From the NCBI GenBank assembly GCA_027625915.1, contig JANTQA010000012.1, positions 10,502,501 to 10,566,500 of the forward strand: a DNA stretch of 64,000 bases, written 5' to 3'. The notes beneath the pieces are model-generated. The model did no database searches and was not told the origin of the DNA. It was given only the letters and a program-made list of their open reading frames with translations. Origin of the DNA: Anaeramoeba flamelloides. Taxonomy: Eukaryota > Metamonada > Anaeramoebidae. Positions 37,337-47,125 of this stretch are shown here, in pieces. Every line of letters begins with the position of its first letter. Within the stretch, counting starts at the first letter, position 1. The translations under genes were made by a program, and so were the position numbers.

Positions 37337-37835
37337 TTTGTGAAAATTACTTTCTATTTTTTTCTTTTCGTATAGAAAAATCATTTTACTAAGGGATTTA
37401 ATCTTGAAAAAATTTATAATAGAATGTAAAACTTATGACTATATTTTATTGTTTTTAAAATAATTTGAACAATTACCATATGTCCATTTTTTTTTTAATA
37501 TTTGAACTTCTGTTTTCTCTGGAAAAAAAGTGTATACTTTTATTTTTCATTTTTTGGAAATATTATAAGGGAGATGTTTTGAAATAGATAAAAATTGGTT
37601 GTTGGGTTAATTAGTATTAATTTTTATCTTAATTTGATATTGCAAATTTACAAATAGATCATGTACCAAGAAAGATTTATTTTTATGAAATATAAAAAAT
37701 ACTTTCTCGCTTTTTTTGGAAATACCTGATATATCTATTAAAATTATATTTTCTATTCAGATAAGCTTAGAAAAATCTGTGTATAATATAAAATAGTATT
37801 CTGGGATATAAAATAATAAATTTCAGTAATCATCG

Positions 37836-37873
37836 ATATATATATATATATAGATAGATAGATAGATAGATAA
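37836..37873. repeat. (TA)n(TAGA)n microsatellite
   Basis: About eight TA units followed by six GATA units. Confidence 0.9.
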
Positions 37874-38324
37874 TATTTTTATTAAACAATGTTCATGTTT
37901 TTTTTTTGAATTTTTTATTTACTCTAATTTGATCTTTAATAAAGAAAGCAAGGAAAAATAATATTATTTATTTCATAATAAACAAATAATTATTTTTTTA
38001 AATCTGTCAATTTTGAAGTAAATTCTATAAAATTCAACTTGTAAGATAACTAAATCGGTTTTATAGAACTATTTAATATTTTCCTTTACTAAGAAATGGA
38101 AAAAAATTGTCATATTGATTTAAATCGTAAGGTTGGATATATAATTAAAAATTTTTCAATTATTTTTTGACTTATTGCTCACTCAAATCAAGAAAGGTTT
38201 CTGAATTTGAAATTCTTCAAACTTAAAAAATACCCTTTGTTAAACTATTAAAGCCTATTTCACATGAGTGGGACAATCATAGCAAAACAACAAAGCACAA
38301 CAACAAATCAAAAAAGCAAATGTT

Positions 38325-39262
38325 CCTGATAAATTGCAATTTTTGTTTTAAAATTTTTTACTTGATTTTCCTCTTTGAAATTTTTATTCTCAACTTTGAA
38401 TGAAGCATTTTATGAAGTCATGTTTTAAGAAACTCTGTAAAATAAGTTGTTTTTCAAAATATTCTTTGTCTGTGACTCTTTGATAAGAAACAGTTCGAAG
38501 ATTTATAAAAATTGAAATTGAACTAAAAATTATTTGAAATTTATTAGAATTTATCAGTATTAATGTTTGATAATTAATCTCTTCTTTGGATAATTGAAGA
38601 TAACGAAATTATGGTTTAATAATCAGTTGTTAGGGTTTAATTTTGATTCTAATAATCAATAACTTATTTTTGGTATTTTGGTTCTTGTTTTAAAATGGAA
38701 GGAAAAAATAAGTAAAAATTATTTTTGTTAATAAGAGCTTTTACTTCTATTTTTCAATGATGAATTGATTTGACACTTTTTTTACTTTTGACACATTTTT
38801 TCCAAAATACACAATTCAGTTTTCAAATAATCAAGTCAATAATTACAATTAACTCCTTTTTTATTTGTCAAAATCAGAGGTGTGATAAATGAGATCTCAA
38901 AAATAATCTATTTTTTGTAAAAATTTTTAAAAATTGATCAAACAAATAACAACCTTGTTCCCACAAGAGTGTATTCAAAAAACTGCGTTTTGTTTAATTC
39001 TACATTTTTTGGTAAATCATATATTTTTTCTACTGATAAATTCTCATAAATCTCAAAAAATTTTTAGTTCAATTTCAATTTTTATAAATCTTCGAACTGT
39101 TTCTTATCAAAGAGTCACAGACAAAGAATATTTTGAAAAACAACTAATTTTACAGAGTTTCTTAAAGCTTGACTTCATAAAATACTTTTTTCAAAGCTGA
39201 TCATAGTAATTTCAAAAAGGAAAATCAAGTACAAATTTCCAAACTTTTATTGCAATTTATCA
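38325..39262. mobile_element. Element M4 with about 230-bp terminal inverted repeats
   Basis: The left arm 38325-38560 and the right arm 39031-39262 are reverse complements. The inner 100 bp of each (TTCTTTGTCTGTGACTCTTT, GATAAGAAACAGTTCGAAGA, TTATAAAAATTGAAATTGAA) is almost identical, while the outer parts diverge more. The middle 470 bp encodes no transposase that I can recognise. Target duplications are not evident. Confidence 0.8.
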
Positions 39263-39754
39263 TTATTATTAATTAGTTTTACTTTTCGTTTTCAGGAAGG
39301 TTTTCAATGAAAAATCAGTATTGAACACTTTACTTTTCTTCACTACTTTTTGCCAAATCGTGTAATCAAATAATAGTACCCCTCAGAAAGAACAATTTTT
39401 AACTTTTTAAAACCCATCCGAAAACTCAGAGTATTAATAAACTACATTGTTGTAAAAAGTCTTAATTTCTTAAAAAAAGAGAATTTTTCTCACAACAACA
39501 AAAAGTATAATTCAATTTGACAAGAAAAAAGACTACCTTCTTTCAAATCAATCAAAGTAAATCGATTCCAATTTTTGAACCGATTATTTCTGAATAAAGA
39601 GGAAAGAAAGAAATCATAAAAACAGATCAATTTTTTGTTTCCTTTAAAGGATGAAAATTAATTTCCTCTTCGGTCCTGTGAGTTTTCTGTTTATTTTTTA
39701 AATCATTTTCTTTTACTGACAAACCGTAAAATCTCAAAAGAAAAAAGCTGTTGC

Positions 39755-39826
39755 ATTTCAAGAATTCAAACGAATTGAGTTAATTCTTTGGTTTTGCTCT
39801 ATTCTTTTGAATTTTGGAAAAGATAG
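39755..39826. repeat. Fold-back repeat FB2, copy 4
   Basis: TTTCAAGAATTCAAACGAAT at the left, TTTGGTTTTGCTC in the loop and ATTCTTTTGAATTTTGGAAA at the right. It lies about 200 bp upstream of the ankyrin gene start. Confidence 0.65.
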
Positions 39827-40029
39827 TCACTCTACGAAACTTTTCTGGTAATTGACGGCGCTTGACTAATTTCAAAAATTATAAAAAAGAATCAAAATTT
39901 TCTTACACTATTTAAAAATGACAACAAAAATTATAGTCCTTGACTTTGAAAAAACAGAACCACTTGGGTGTTCGATTATTTTGAAAGTTAAACTTTAACT
40001 CCCTTCAGAAAAAACCATTTTCTTTAAAA

Positions 40030-43000
40030 ATGTCAAAAACAAATAAAGATCAAAATCTTTTTAAGAGAGTTTCGAGCGACTCAATAATTTTTGAAGAAAT
40101 AGAACAAAACACTCTTCACCAAAACATTCTTTTTGGACAACCCAAATTGGCATTATTAGTTCTACACGAAGGAGCAGATCCTAACGAGGCGAACAGCAAG
40201 GGAAGAAACTCGCTTCATTTTGCATGCTTAAAGGGGTATTTAGATTTAGTTCAGCAAATCTTAGCAATGGGCGCTGATTTTAATAAGCAGGACTTTGACG
40301 GGTTAACACCCTTGCACATGACCGTTTTTTCGCAATCAAATCAAAAGGAGATCTGCCAGGAATTAATAAAAATCGGTGCAAATTTAAACCTTGAAGACAA
40401 ATTCGGTCGCACGGCATTAGATCTTAGTTTATCGTTTAGAACTAACGAATTGTCTAAACTACTTTTAGAGAACGGCTCAAGGATTGTCCCTTCAAAATTG
40501 GGGAGCTTATTTCAAATATGTGAATTGAACAACGAATTGGTTGCCATTTGTTCTCTCACGACAGATCCAAGCAACAAACTGACAATTATTCAAAACAATA
40601 ATAAAGATCAAAAACACAGACACAAACACAAACAAAATGAAAAAGAAGAAAACATTGTCGAGCAAATAATTATTGAGATTGAAAAAAAAGAACTGGAAAA
40701 AAAAAAAAAAAAAACAAGTAATCCAAAAATGAGCAGTAATGAAAAAAAAGATTTCAAACTCCAAATTCTTCGAAAGGAATACCGAAACATCAATGAATTA
40801 GCCCTTGGAAAAAAAATAAAATCACCACACTTAAGTGAAAGAAAGGGAAAAGACGGACAAGAAAGGAATTCAAGACTTTCAAAAGGACCAAATTCTAATG
40901 AAAACAACTCTGAAAATGAACAGAGCAAGAAAAGGATCAAAAAGGAAAAAGAAGAATTGAAAAAATTAAGGGATCAAAAAAGGATTGAGTTGACACTTGA
41001 GAAGCTCACTTTAATCAAACAAAGAAGACTAATTTTAAAACAAAGGTGTCAAAGGAGATTTAAGTTGGGTAGGAAAGTTAATAGGGTTAATAAAAATATA
41101 ATCAGGATTGTGAAATCATACAAAAAATCGCACCGTAATACGGTAACTGGTGCACAGCTAATGAGTACATCAAAATTTGCAAATGATTCTTCAACAATAT
41201 TTGTTTTGATCAAAAATTCATTATCTGCTACATCAAAATCATTAAAGGACCGCTCCAATTTATATAACGTTATCATGACATTATCAAAAAAACATAATAG
41301 TACCGATAATACTGATCAAGAAAAAGAGAAAAAAACCGAACAGGAACAGGAACAAGAACAAGAACAAGAACAAGATCAAGATCAAACAAATAATAAAAAT
41401 AAAAAAAGGGATTTAAATTTCGAATTATTGCAATTAGAAATTATAGTTGACGAAAAGTTAAATGAAGAATCTGATGATGAAATAGAACTTATTAACAAAG
41501 GAATTGAAAAGGTCGAGAGAATTTCAACCCAGAAATTAAAAAAACACAAAATTAATAAAGAGGAAATTAAATGGATGGAAGATTTCTTAGACATACTTGA
41601 ACAGTTTGAAAAAAATTCTAAAATGAGAGCTTCCAAAAGATCAAAAAACCAAGAGAAGCAAAAAAAAATATTTGAAATTAAGCAACAACGGAAAAAAACT
41701 GTAGAACAGCTGAAAAAGGAAAGGGAGGAATCCCGAGAGAAAAGAAGGAAGCAAAAAAGGGAAATGAAACAAAACGAAATGGAAATGAAACAAAGGAAAC
41801 AACAATTAAGAGAGCAAGCGAGAGAGAAAAGAAAAATATCGTTACAAGAACAGGATTCAAAAAAAAAAAGGGTCATTGAGCAAATAAAAATTATTGAAAA
41901 TTCTTTATTGAATAATTATCAAATATCGATGAGTTCAAATGCAAATGAAAATATGACTGAAAATGAAATAATTTTATTTAAATTTTTAAAATTAATTAAT
42001 AGCACCAAAGTTAATTTTGAAAATTCTGTTATTGAGAATTCAAAACAAGAAAAATGGAAAGAAGGCTTTGAAGTTAAATTGGATAAAAAATATGAAGAAT
42101 TATTAAATGAGTATTTAAATAAATTCAATGAGATATCTGAAGAATTTGAAAAAAATAATAATAATTTAGAATTTTTGATCGAAAGGGTTAAAATGAATAT
42201 TAGTAAGGGGGGTGATATTGGCGAAGATGAGAATGAAGACGAAGATGAAGATGAAGATGAAGATGAAGGCGATAATTGGTCAAAAAGTGTTGATAAATTG
42301 AACATGTTGCATGATAATGTCATAAATGAGATTAAAAAATGGAAAAACACAAGAGAGAAGGAAAAAGAATTACAAAAACAAAAGATGCAAGAAGAAAAAA
42401 GGAAAAGATTAAAAGAAAAGAAGGACCGAAAGAAAATGAGAATAAAAATGTTAAAAGAAAATTTAATTAATCCAGAATTTTCAAAAAGGATTTTAAATAA
42501 AAGAAAGCAAAGGCAAGAAAAGAGAAATTTAATATATTCCACAATTAAAATAGGAACTCAAAAATTAAAAAAACTCAAGCAAAAGGTAAAAAATCACAAG
42601 ACTAAAACATTTCTACAAAAAAAAATAATCACAGTATTGAATATTATTCTTCAGCAACCAATTGAAAACACTGAAATCGATAAATGGGAATTGGATCAGG
42701 AAAACGAAGATAAAAAATTGGAAAGGCAAATTGATCGTATTATAAATGAATTAGTGATATTAATTAAAAAATTTGACAAGGAGATTAAAAATTTAAAAAC
42801 CATAAAAAAGGTTGATCAATTAAATCAATTGGAGTCGATTGCTATTAAACTACAAAAGACTTGGAAAATGGATCAAGATATGAAATTAAAAATTTTGAAA
42901 ATTCGAGAACAAAAATGGAATCAGAAAGAAAAGGAAAGGATTAAAAGGGCCGAAGAATGGATTAAAAAGGAAAGGGCAAAAAATGCATTTCAAAAAAAAA

Positions 43001-43962
43001 TATTGCTTTTAAAAAAAAATAAGGAGAATGACAATGCCCAGACCAATAATAATAAATTGGGGATAAAAAATGATTTGGTGAAATCGTTTCGAACCGATTC
43101 AATAGAAGGTTCGGATACAGATTCGGATTTGGATTTTGATATGGATTTGGATACAAACACAAATACAAACACATATAAAAACACAGATACAAATACAAAT
43201 ACGAACGCGAAAACAGACACAGAAACAGATACAATTACAAATGACAATATTAATAAAAAAAACGAAGAAATGGGGAATTCTTCACAATCATCAAATAATT
43301 TTAATGAAATGATGAATAATCAAACAATGAGCAGGGGCGAATCAACAAACGCTTTAAACATATTTATCAAGTTACATCAAAATGGGATGAGTATTAACCA
43401 ACCAGACAAACACGGAAGATGCCCAATACACCACGCTTCGAGGCATGGCAATAAAAAGGTGATCGAGTATTTGTTAGAGCAAAATGTGGATATAGATCTT
43501 GTAGATAGGGACGGTGCAACAAGCTTACATTACGCGGCGTATAATGGAAGATTGGATGTTTTAATCTTGCTCTTAAAGCATAATGCAAACCCCAACATTA
43601 AAAATAATAGAAACGAAAGTTGTCTTGACGCAGCTAAATTGGGCAAGGAGCAAGTAGATATTTCAATAAACCCAGAATTAAAGCAAATTTTTGAAATCAT
43701 AATCGAGACCATCGAACGAATTTTTGATGGAGAAGATATCAATTCTCTTTTTGCAAAAGATTCAGACACATCAGATAATGAAATTAATTCTGATTCTGAT
43801 TCTGGTTCTACTTCTAATTCATCCGCTTCATCCAATGAGGGGGGTAGTAATCAAAGTAATAGCGAAAACGAATCAGGTGGGAAGAAGATTGGTAAAATTG
43901 CAAAGAATGATCAATCGGCTAGTAAGAGTATTTACTTGCAAGAACTTGATGGTTTATATTAG
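40030..43962 (+). CDS. Large ankyrin-repeat / charged coiled-coil protein, 1310 residues
   Basis: Function not recognised. A single intronless frame with an ATG start. Ankyrin repeats occupy about residues 30-155 (GADPNEANSKGRNSLHFACL, GADFNKQDFDGLTPLHM, GANLNLEDKFGRTALDLSL) and again about 1107-1210 (DKHGRCPIHHASRHGNKKVI, DRDGATSLHYAAYNGRLDVL). Between them lie about 950 residues of Lys/Glu-rich predicted coiled coil, with a poly-(EQ) tract near 41335-41385, an acidic EDEDEDED tract near 42230-42270 and a Thr/Asn/Asp repeat near 43130-43230. The tail is Ser/Asn/Gly-rich. There is no signal peptide or membrane segment. Ankyrin blocks usually bind proteins and the long helix would hold two binding heads apart, but that is inference. 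It may be a cytoskeletal or signalling scaffold. Confidence 0.9.
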   Translation: MSKTNKDQNLFKRVSSDSIIFEEIEQNTLHQNILFGQPKLALLVLHEGADPNEANSKGRNSLHFACLKGYLDLVQQILAMGADFNKQDFDGLTPLHMTVFSQSNQKEICQELIKIGANLNLEDKFGRTALDLSLSFRTNELSKLLLENGSRIVPSKLGSLFQICELNNELVAICSLTTDPSNKLTIIQNNNKDQKHRHKHKQNEKEENIVEQIIIEIEKKELEKKKKKTSNPKMSSNEKKDFKLQILRKEYRNINELALGKKIKSPHLSERKGKDGQERNSRLSKGPNSNENNSENEQSKKRIKKEKEELKKLRDQKRIELTLEKLTLIKQRRLILKQRCQRRFKLGRKVNRVNKNIIRIVKSYKKSHRNTVTGAQLMSTSKFANDSSTIFVLIKNSLSATSKSLKDRSNLYNVIMTLSKKHNSTDNTDQEKEKKTEQEQEQEQEQEQDQDQTNNKNKKRDLNFELLQLEIIVDEKLNEESDDEIELINKGIEKVERISTQKLKKHKINKEEIKWMEDFLDILEQFEKNSKMRASKRSKNQEKQKKIFEIKQQRKKTVEQLKKEREESREKRRKQKREMKQNEMEMKQRKQQLREQAREKRKISLQEQDSKKKRVIEQIKIIENSLLNNYQISMSSNANENMTENEIILFKFLKLINSTKVNFENSVIENSKQEKWKEGFEVKLDKKYEELLNEYLNKFNEISEEFEKNNNNLEFLIERVKMNISKGGDIGEDENEDEDEDEDEDEGDNWSKSVDKLNMLHDNVINEIKKWKNTREKEKELQKQKMQEEKRKRLKEKKDRKKMRIKMLKENLINPEFSKRILNKRKQRQEKRNLIYSTIKIGTQKLKKLKQKVKNHKTKTFLQKKIITVLNIILQQPIENTEIDKWELDQENEDKKLERQIDRIINELVILIKKFDKEIKNLKTIKKVDQLNQLESIAIKLQKTWKMDQDMKLKILKIREQKWNQKEKERIKRAEEWIKKERAKNAFQKKILLLKKNKENDNAQTNNNKLGIKNDLVKSFRTDSIEGSDTDSDLDFDMDLDTNTNTNTYKNTDTNTNTNAKTDTETDTITNDNINKKNEEMGNSSQSSNNFNEMMNNQTMSRGESTNALNIFIKLHQNGMSINQPDKHGRCPIHHASRHGNKKVIEYLLEQNVDIDLVDRDGATSLHYAAYNGRLDVLILLLKHNANPNIKNNRNESCLDAAKLGKEQVDISINPELKQIFEIIIETIERIFDGEDINSLFAKDSDTSDNEINSDSDSGSTSNSSASSNEGGSNQSNSENESGGKKIGKIAKNDQSASKSIYLQELDGLY

Positions 43963-45360
43963 TTTTGGTTTATTGTTTCCTTTTATTATTTGTTTTCTTT
44001 TTTTTTTTGATTTTATTTTTGGATTTTTTTTTTTTTCCGAGACTTTTATTTTTAATTAATAAATTCATTATTATTTTTTAAATCAACAAGTCCCTAATAA
44101 AAAAAGGTATAACACCTTGAAAACATATTTATAACCAAATTCACTTGATAAAAAAACATACGAAAACAAATATTTTTTTTATTTTTATTTTAATCACATT
44201 ATTTCTGATATGTTGATTTTTTTTTTGTATTTAATGATACACATTTTTTTTTTGTAAATATTAAAAGGTTCAAGCATTTACTTAATAAATAATAGTCTTG
44301 ATAGAAGTTAGATAAAAATGGGTAATAATAAAGTGTGAGTCTTTATTTACTTGTCTAAAAGTTTATTTTTTTTGAAACAAACTGTGAAAAAAAAAGAAAA
44401 AAATATTATAGAAAAACTAATTATATTTTGTCGAAATACTTGTATAGATCATGTGTGCCTTAATTAATATCAAAGAAGAATTATCAAAATTTTTCTGAAA
44501 GATTAAAATGAAACAAAAGTTGTTACAAATAAAGTAATTGAATTGTCTTGGTGGGGGTATTCATTTAATACACATCAAATGGAATTAGACCCATTTTGTC
44601 AAATTGAAGAACTAAATCTATCTTTGAATCAGTTCCATGTTTGTTGTACAAACTTTCAACCAAATTTCATAGCAATAATAAATCTCCAATTCAAGTGAAA
44701 AAATTGGATTCTCGGATTTTGATAATTTGTCTAAAAAAAATTCCTAATTTTGTGCCTTAATTTGAGTTTTTTTTGTGCCTTGTATTCCAAGAAAATTTTT
44801 GTTTTCAAGGTCAGGTTGACTGTAATCATTTATGTTTAAAACTTTCTCTCAAAAAGTCCTATTTTTTGATATAAATTTTTTTATTTGATCCTTTATTCTT
44901 AGAATTTCTTTTTACATTATTAGAACTTTAAGAGACCAATACGGTCTTTAATTCGGGTTTATTATCAGTTTCTTTGATCTGTCAATGTACAGGTCTTCTA
45001 TAACCCAAAAACTCGCGATTTATTTTGAAAAACACAATGAACTTTAAAACACTCATTCTTTTTACAACAGTACAGCAATAAATTTAAAAAAAAAAGTAGT
45101 AAGGAAATGGAAAATTGAATACCACACACAACAGTCCAAAAACACAGGTCTTAAAATATATTAATTTCAAATAACTTCAACCTATTTCAAAATCATTTTT
45201 TTTAATTCCTATTTCTTTTTAACTTTGAAAAAACAAGTATTTTCTTTTCCTTATTTCTCAACATTCTTTTTTTTTTTTTTCTTTTTCCTTAAAAAACAAC
45301 CCTTACAATATTTGTTGACCTTCTTCCTGAATAAATAAAAAAATCAAATAATTTAAAAGT
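43963..45360. other. Intergenic region with a Tc1/mariner-like relic
   Basis: 1.4 kb of AT-rich spacer between the ankyrin and RACK1 genes. The only structured part is the element relic at 44516-44822. Confidence 0.6.
44516..44822 (+). mobile_element. Possible IS630/Tc1/mariner relic with one M2-type end
   Basis: The right end (44743-44822) matches the terminal repeat of MITE M2: TTTTGTGCCTTAATTTGAG, TTGTGCCTTGTATT, ending GGTTGACTG before TA. Just upstream a 60-codon open frame (44516-44698) reads IELSWWGYSFNTHQ, then FCQIEELNLSLNQF, which resembles the VWGCFS...G...IEG.MN block before the second catalytic Asp of Tc1 transposases. No left end and no DDE residues are visible, so it would be an internally deleted remnant. 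The end assignment is firm; the transposase reading is tentative. Confidence 0.4.
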
Positions 45361-47125
45361 ATGAGCGAAAATTCTTTAGTTTTAAAATGCGTCCTTGAAG
45401 GACACAATGGTTGGGTAACTTCAATCGCAACAACACCAGAAAATCCAAACATGTTTGTCACAAGTTCAAGGGGTATTTTTTTTTTTCTCTTTTCTTTTCC
45501 AATACAATGACAATCCCTTTTCCTAACCATCAAACAAACCCTTCGACTATTTTTTTATAACAATTACCAACCAAAAATCTTCACAAAACTTTAGACAAAA
45601 CTCTTCTTGTTTGGAATATAAACGAAGAACAAGTTTCAGGTTACCAAGAAGATTACGCTTATCCAGTCAAATCTCTTCATGGCCATAGTCATTTTGTTGA
45701 AGATGTTACAATTTCTTCTGATGGAATGTTTGCTCTCTCAGGATCTTGGGGTAAATACAATTATATTTTTTTTTCTTTTATGAACCTTTTCTTGTTGTAA
45801 TTACAACCTAAGCTATTTTATTTTTTTTATTTTTTTTTCTTTTTTACAATGGGAGGACAGAAATCTTTTGTAGTATTACAAGAAATAAAAACAAACAACA
45901 CTTTACAAAAAATAAAATAAAATTGTAAACAAATAATAAAAAAAATTGCTTTTCATTTATTTTTAAAAAAATAAAAAAAAGAAAAAAGACCAAAAACAAA
46001 CAACCTTTTCAAAAAAAAGAAACTGAGACTAAAAAACCATTTTTAGAAAATATTAAAAAAACTTGCTTTTTTACTTTTTTTTCTTTTTAATATTTGTTCT
46101 TTTGATGAAATATTTTTTTTTATCAAAAGATCTCCAACTTTTTTTAAATTAAAAACAAACATTGCTCCAAAGTTTATTGATCCAATCCCCAAAAACAACT
46201 TTTCTTTTTTTATTTTCCTTTTTTTTTTTTTTTTTATTTATGCCAAACTAAACAAAATTTTTCTTTTTGAAAATTAACTTTCTTTCAATTGCAATTCCCA
46301 CAAACCAAAAACCTATTCCAAAAATAATCCCAAAAACAATTTCAAACAGATAAAACACTTAGACTCTGGGACTTAACAACAGGAAAATGTACCCAACAAT
46401 TCATTGGACACACAGGCGATGTACTTTCTGTTACCTTTTCTGCCGAAAACAGACAAATCTTATCAAGCTCAAGGGACAAAACAGTCAGACTTTGGAACAC
46501 ATTAGGAAAATGTAAATATGTGATCGAAGACAAAAGCTCACACAACGATTGGGTAAGCTCTGTAAGATTTTCACCACTCTTAAAATCAACAACCTTTGTT
46601 TCCTCGTCATGGGATAAAACTGTCAAAATGTGGAACTTGAATGGTTGCAAATTGGAAAAAAATCTCTATGGACACACCGAACAAGTCAACTGTGTTGAAA
46701 TGTCACCAGACGGATCCTTATGTGCATCTGGCGGAAAAGACGGAAAGGCAATCCTTTGGGATCTTGAAAAGCAAGCAGGTCTTAAGGTACTTGACGTTGG
46801 TGAAGAAGTCAATGCATTATCCTTTTCCCCAAATAGATTCTGGCTCGCAACTGCCTCGAGAAATGGAATCAAGATATGGCAACTCCAGAAGGATTACTTA
46901 CTTGCCGAGTTAAACGACACCTTTAAAGTTGGCAAAAAGGGAATCAAACCTAGACCAATCTCACTTGCCTGGAGCCACGACGGAAACACTCTTTTTGTTG
47001 GCTATACAGATAACAAAATCAGAGTTTGGGCTGTTGAATCTGAAGATGAAAAACAACAAGTTGATATCAATATTGATGATGACGAAGAAGAAGAAGAAGA
47101 ATATGAGGAAAATGAAGAAAACTAA
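45361..47125 (+). CDS. RACK1: RACK1 (receptor for activated C kinase; 40S ribosome scaffold)
   Basis: A seven-bladed WD40 propeller that sits at the head of the 40S ribosomal subunit and docks kinases. Exons are 45361-45472, 45595-45750 and 46350-47125 (introns 122 and 599 bp; donors GTATTT and GTAAAT). Both junctions fall between the G and AC/AT of an Asp codon, in DKTLLVW and DKTLRLWDL. The start [20 protein letters not shown] aligns with the RACK1 N-terminus. Other family blocks are [48 protein letters not shown] and [20 protein letters not shown]. The basic SSRDK loop used for ribosome contact is kept. The protein has 347 residues, about 30 more than usual, because of an acidic tail ([20 protein letters not shown]). 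The gene is well conserved and richer in C than its surroundings, suggesting high expression. Confidence 0.97.

Larger units (their letters stand above)
36053..40029. other. Intergenic region with two long-TIR elements
   Basis: About 4 kb between G-alpha and the ankyrin gene. It holds repeat R4 (36340-36560), MITE M1 copy 2 (36571-37336), a TA/TAGA microsatellite, element M4 (38325-39262) and an FB2 hairpin (39755-39826). An 88-codon frame at 38934-39200 overlaps the right arm of M4 and is not taken as a gene. Confidence 0.65.

Noticed and set aside
42962-43247. Minus-strand frames opposite the ankyrin gene rich in Tyr/Leu/Val
   Set aside because: Antisense shadows of the Thr/Asn/Asp repeat and Lys-rich coding sequence; no conserved motif.
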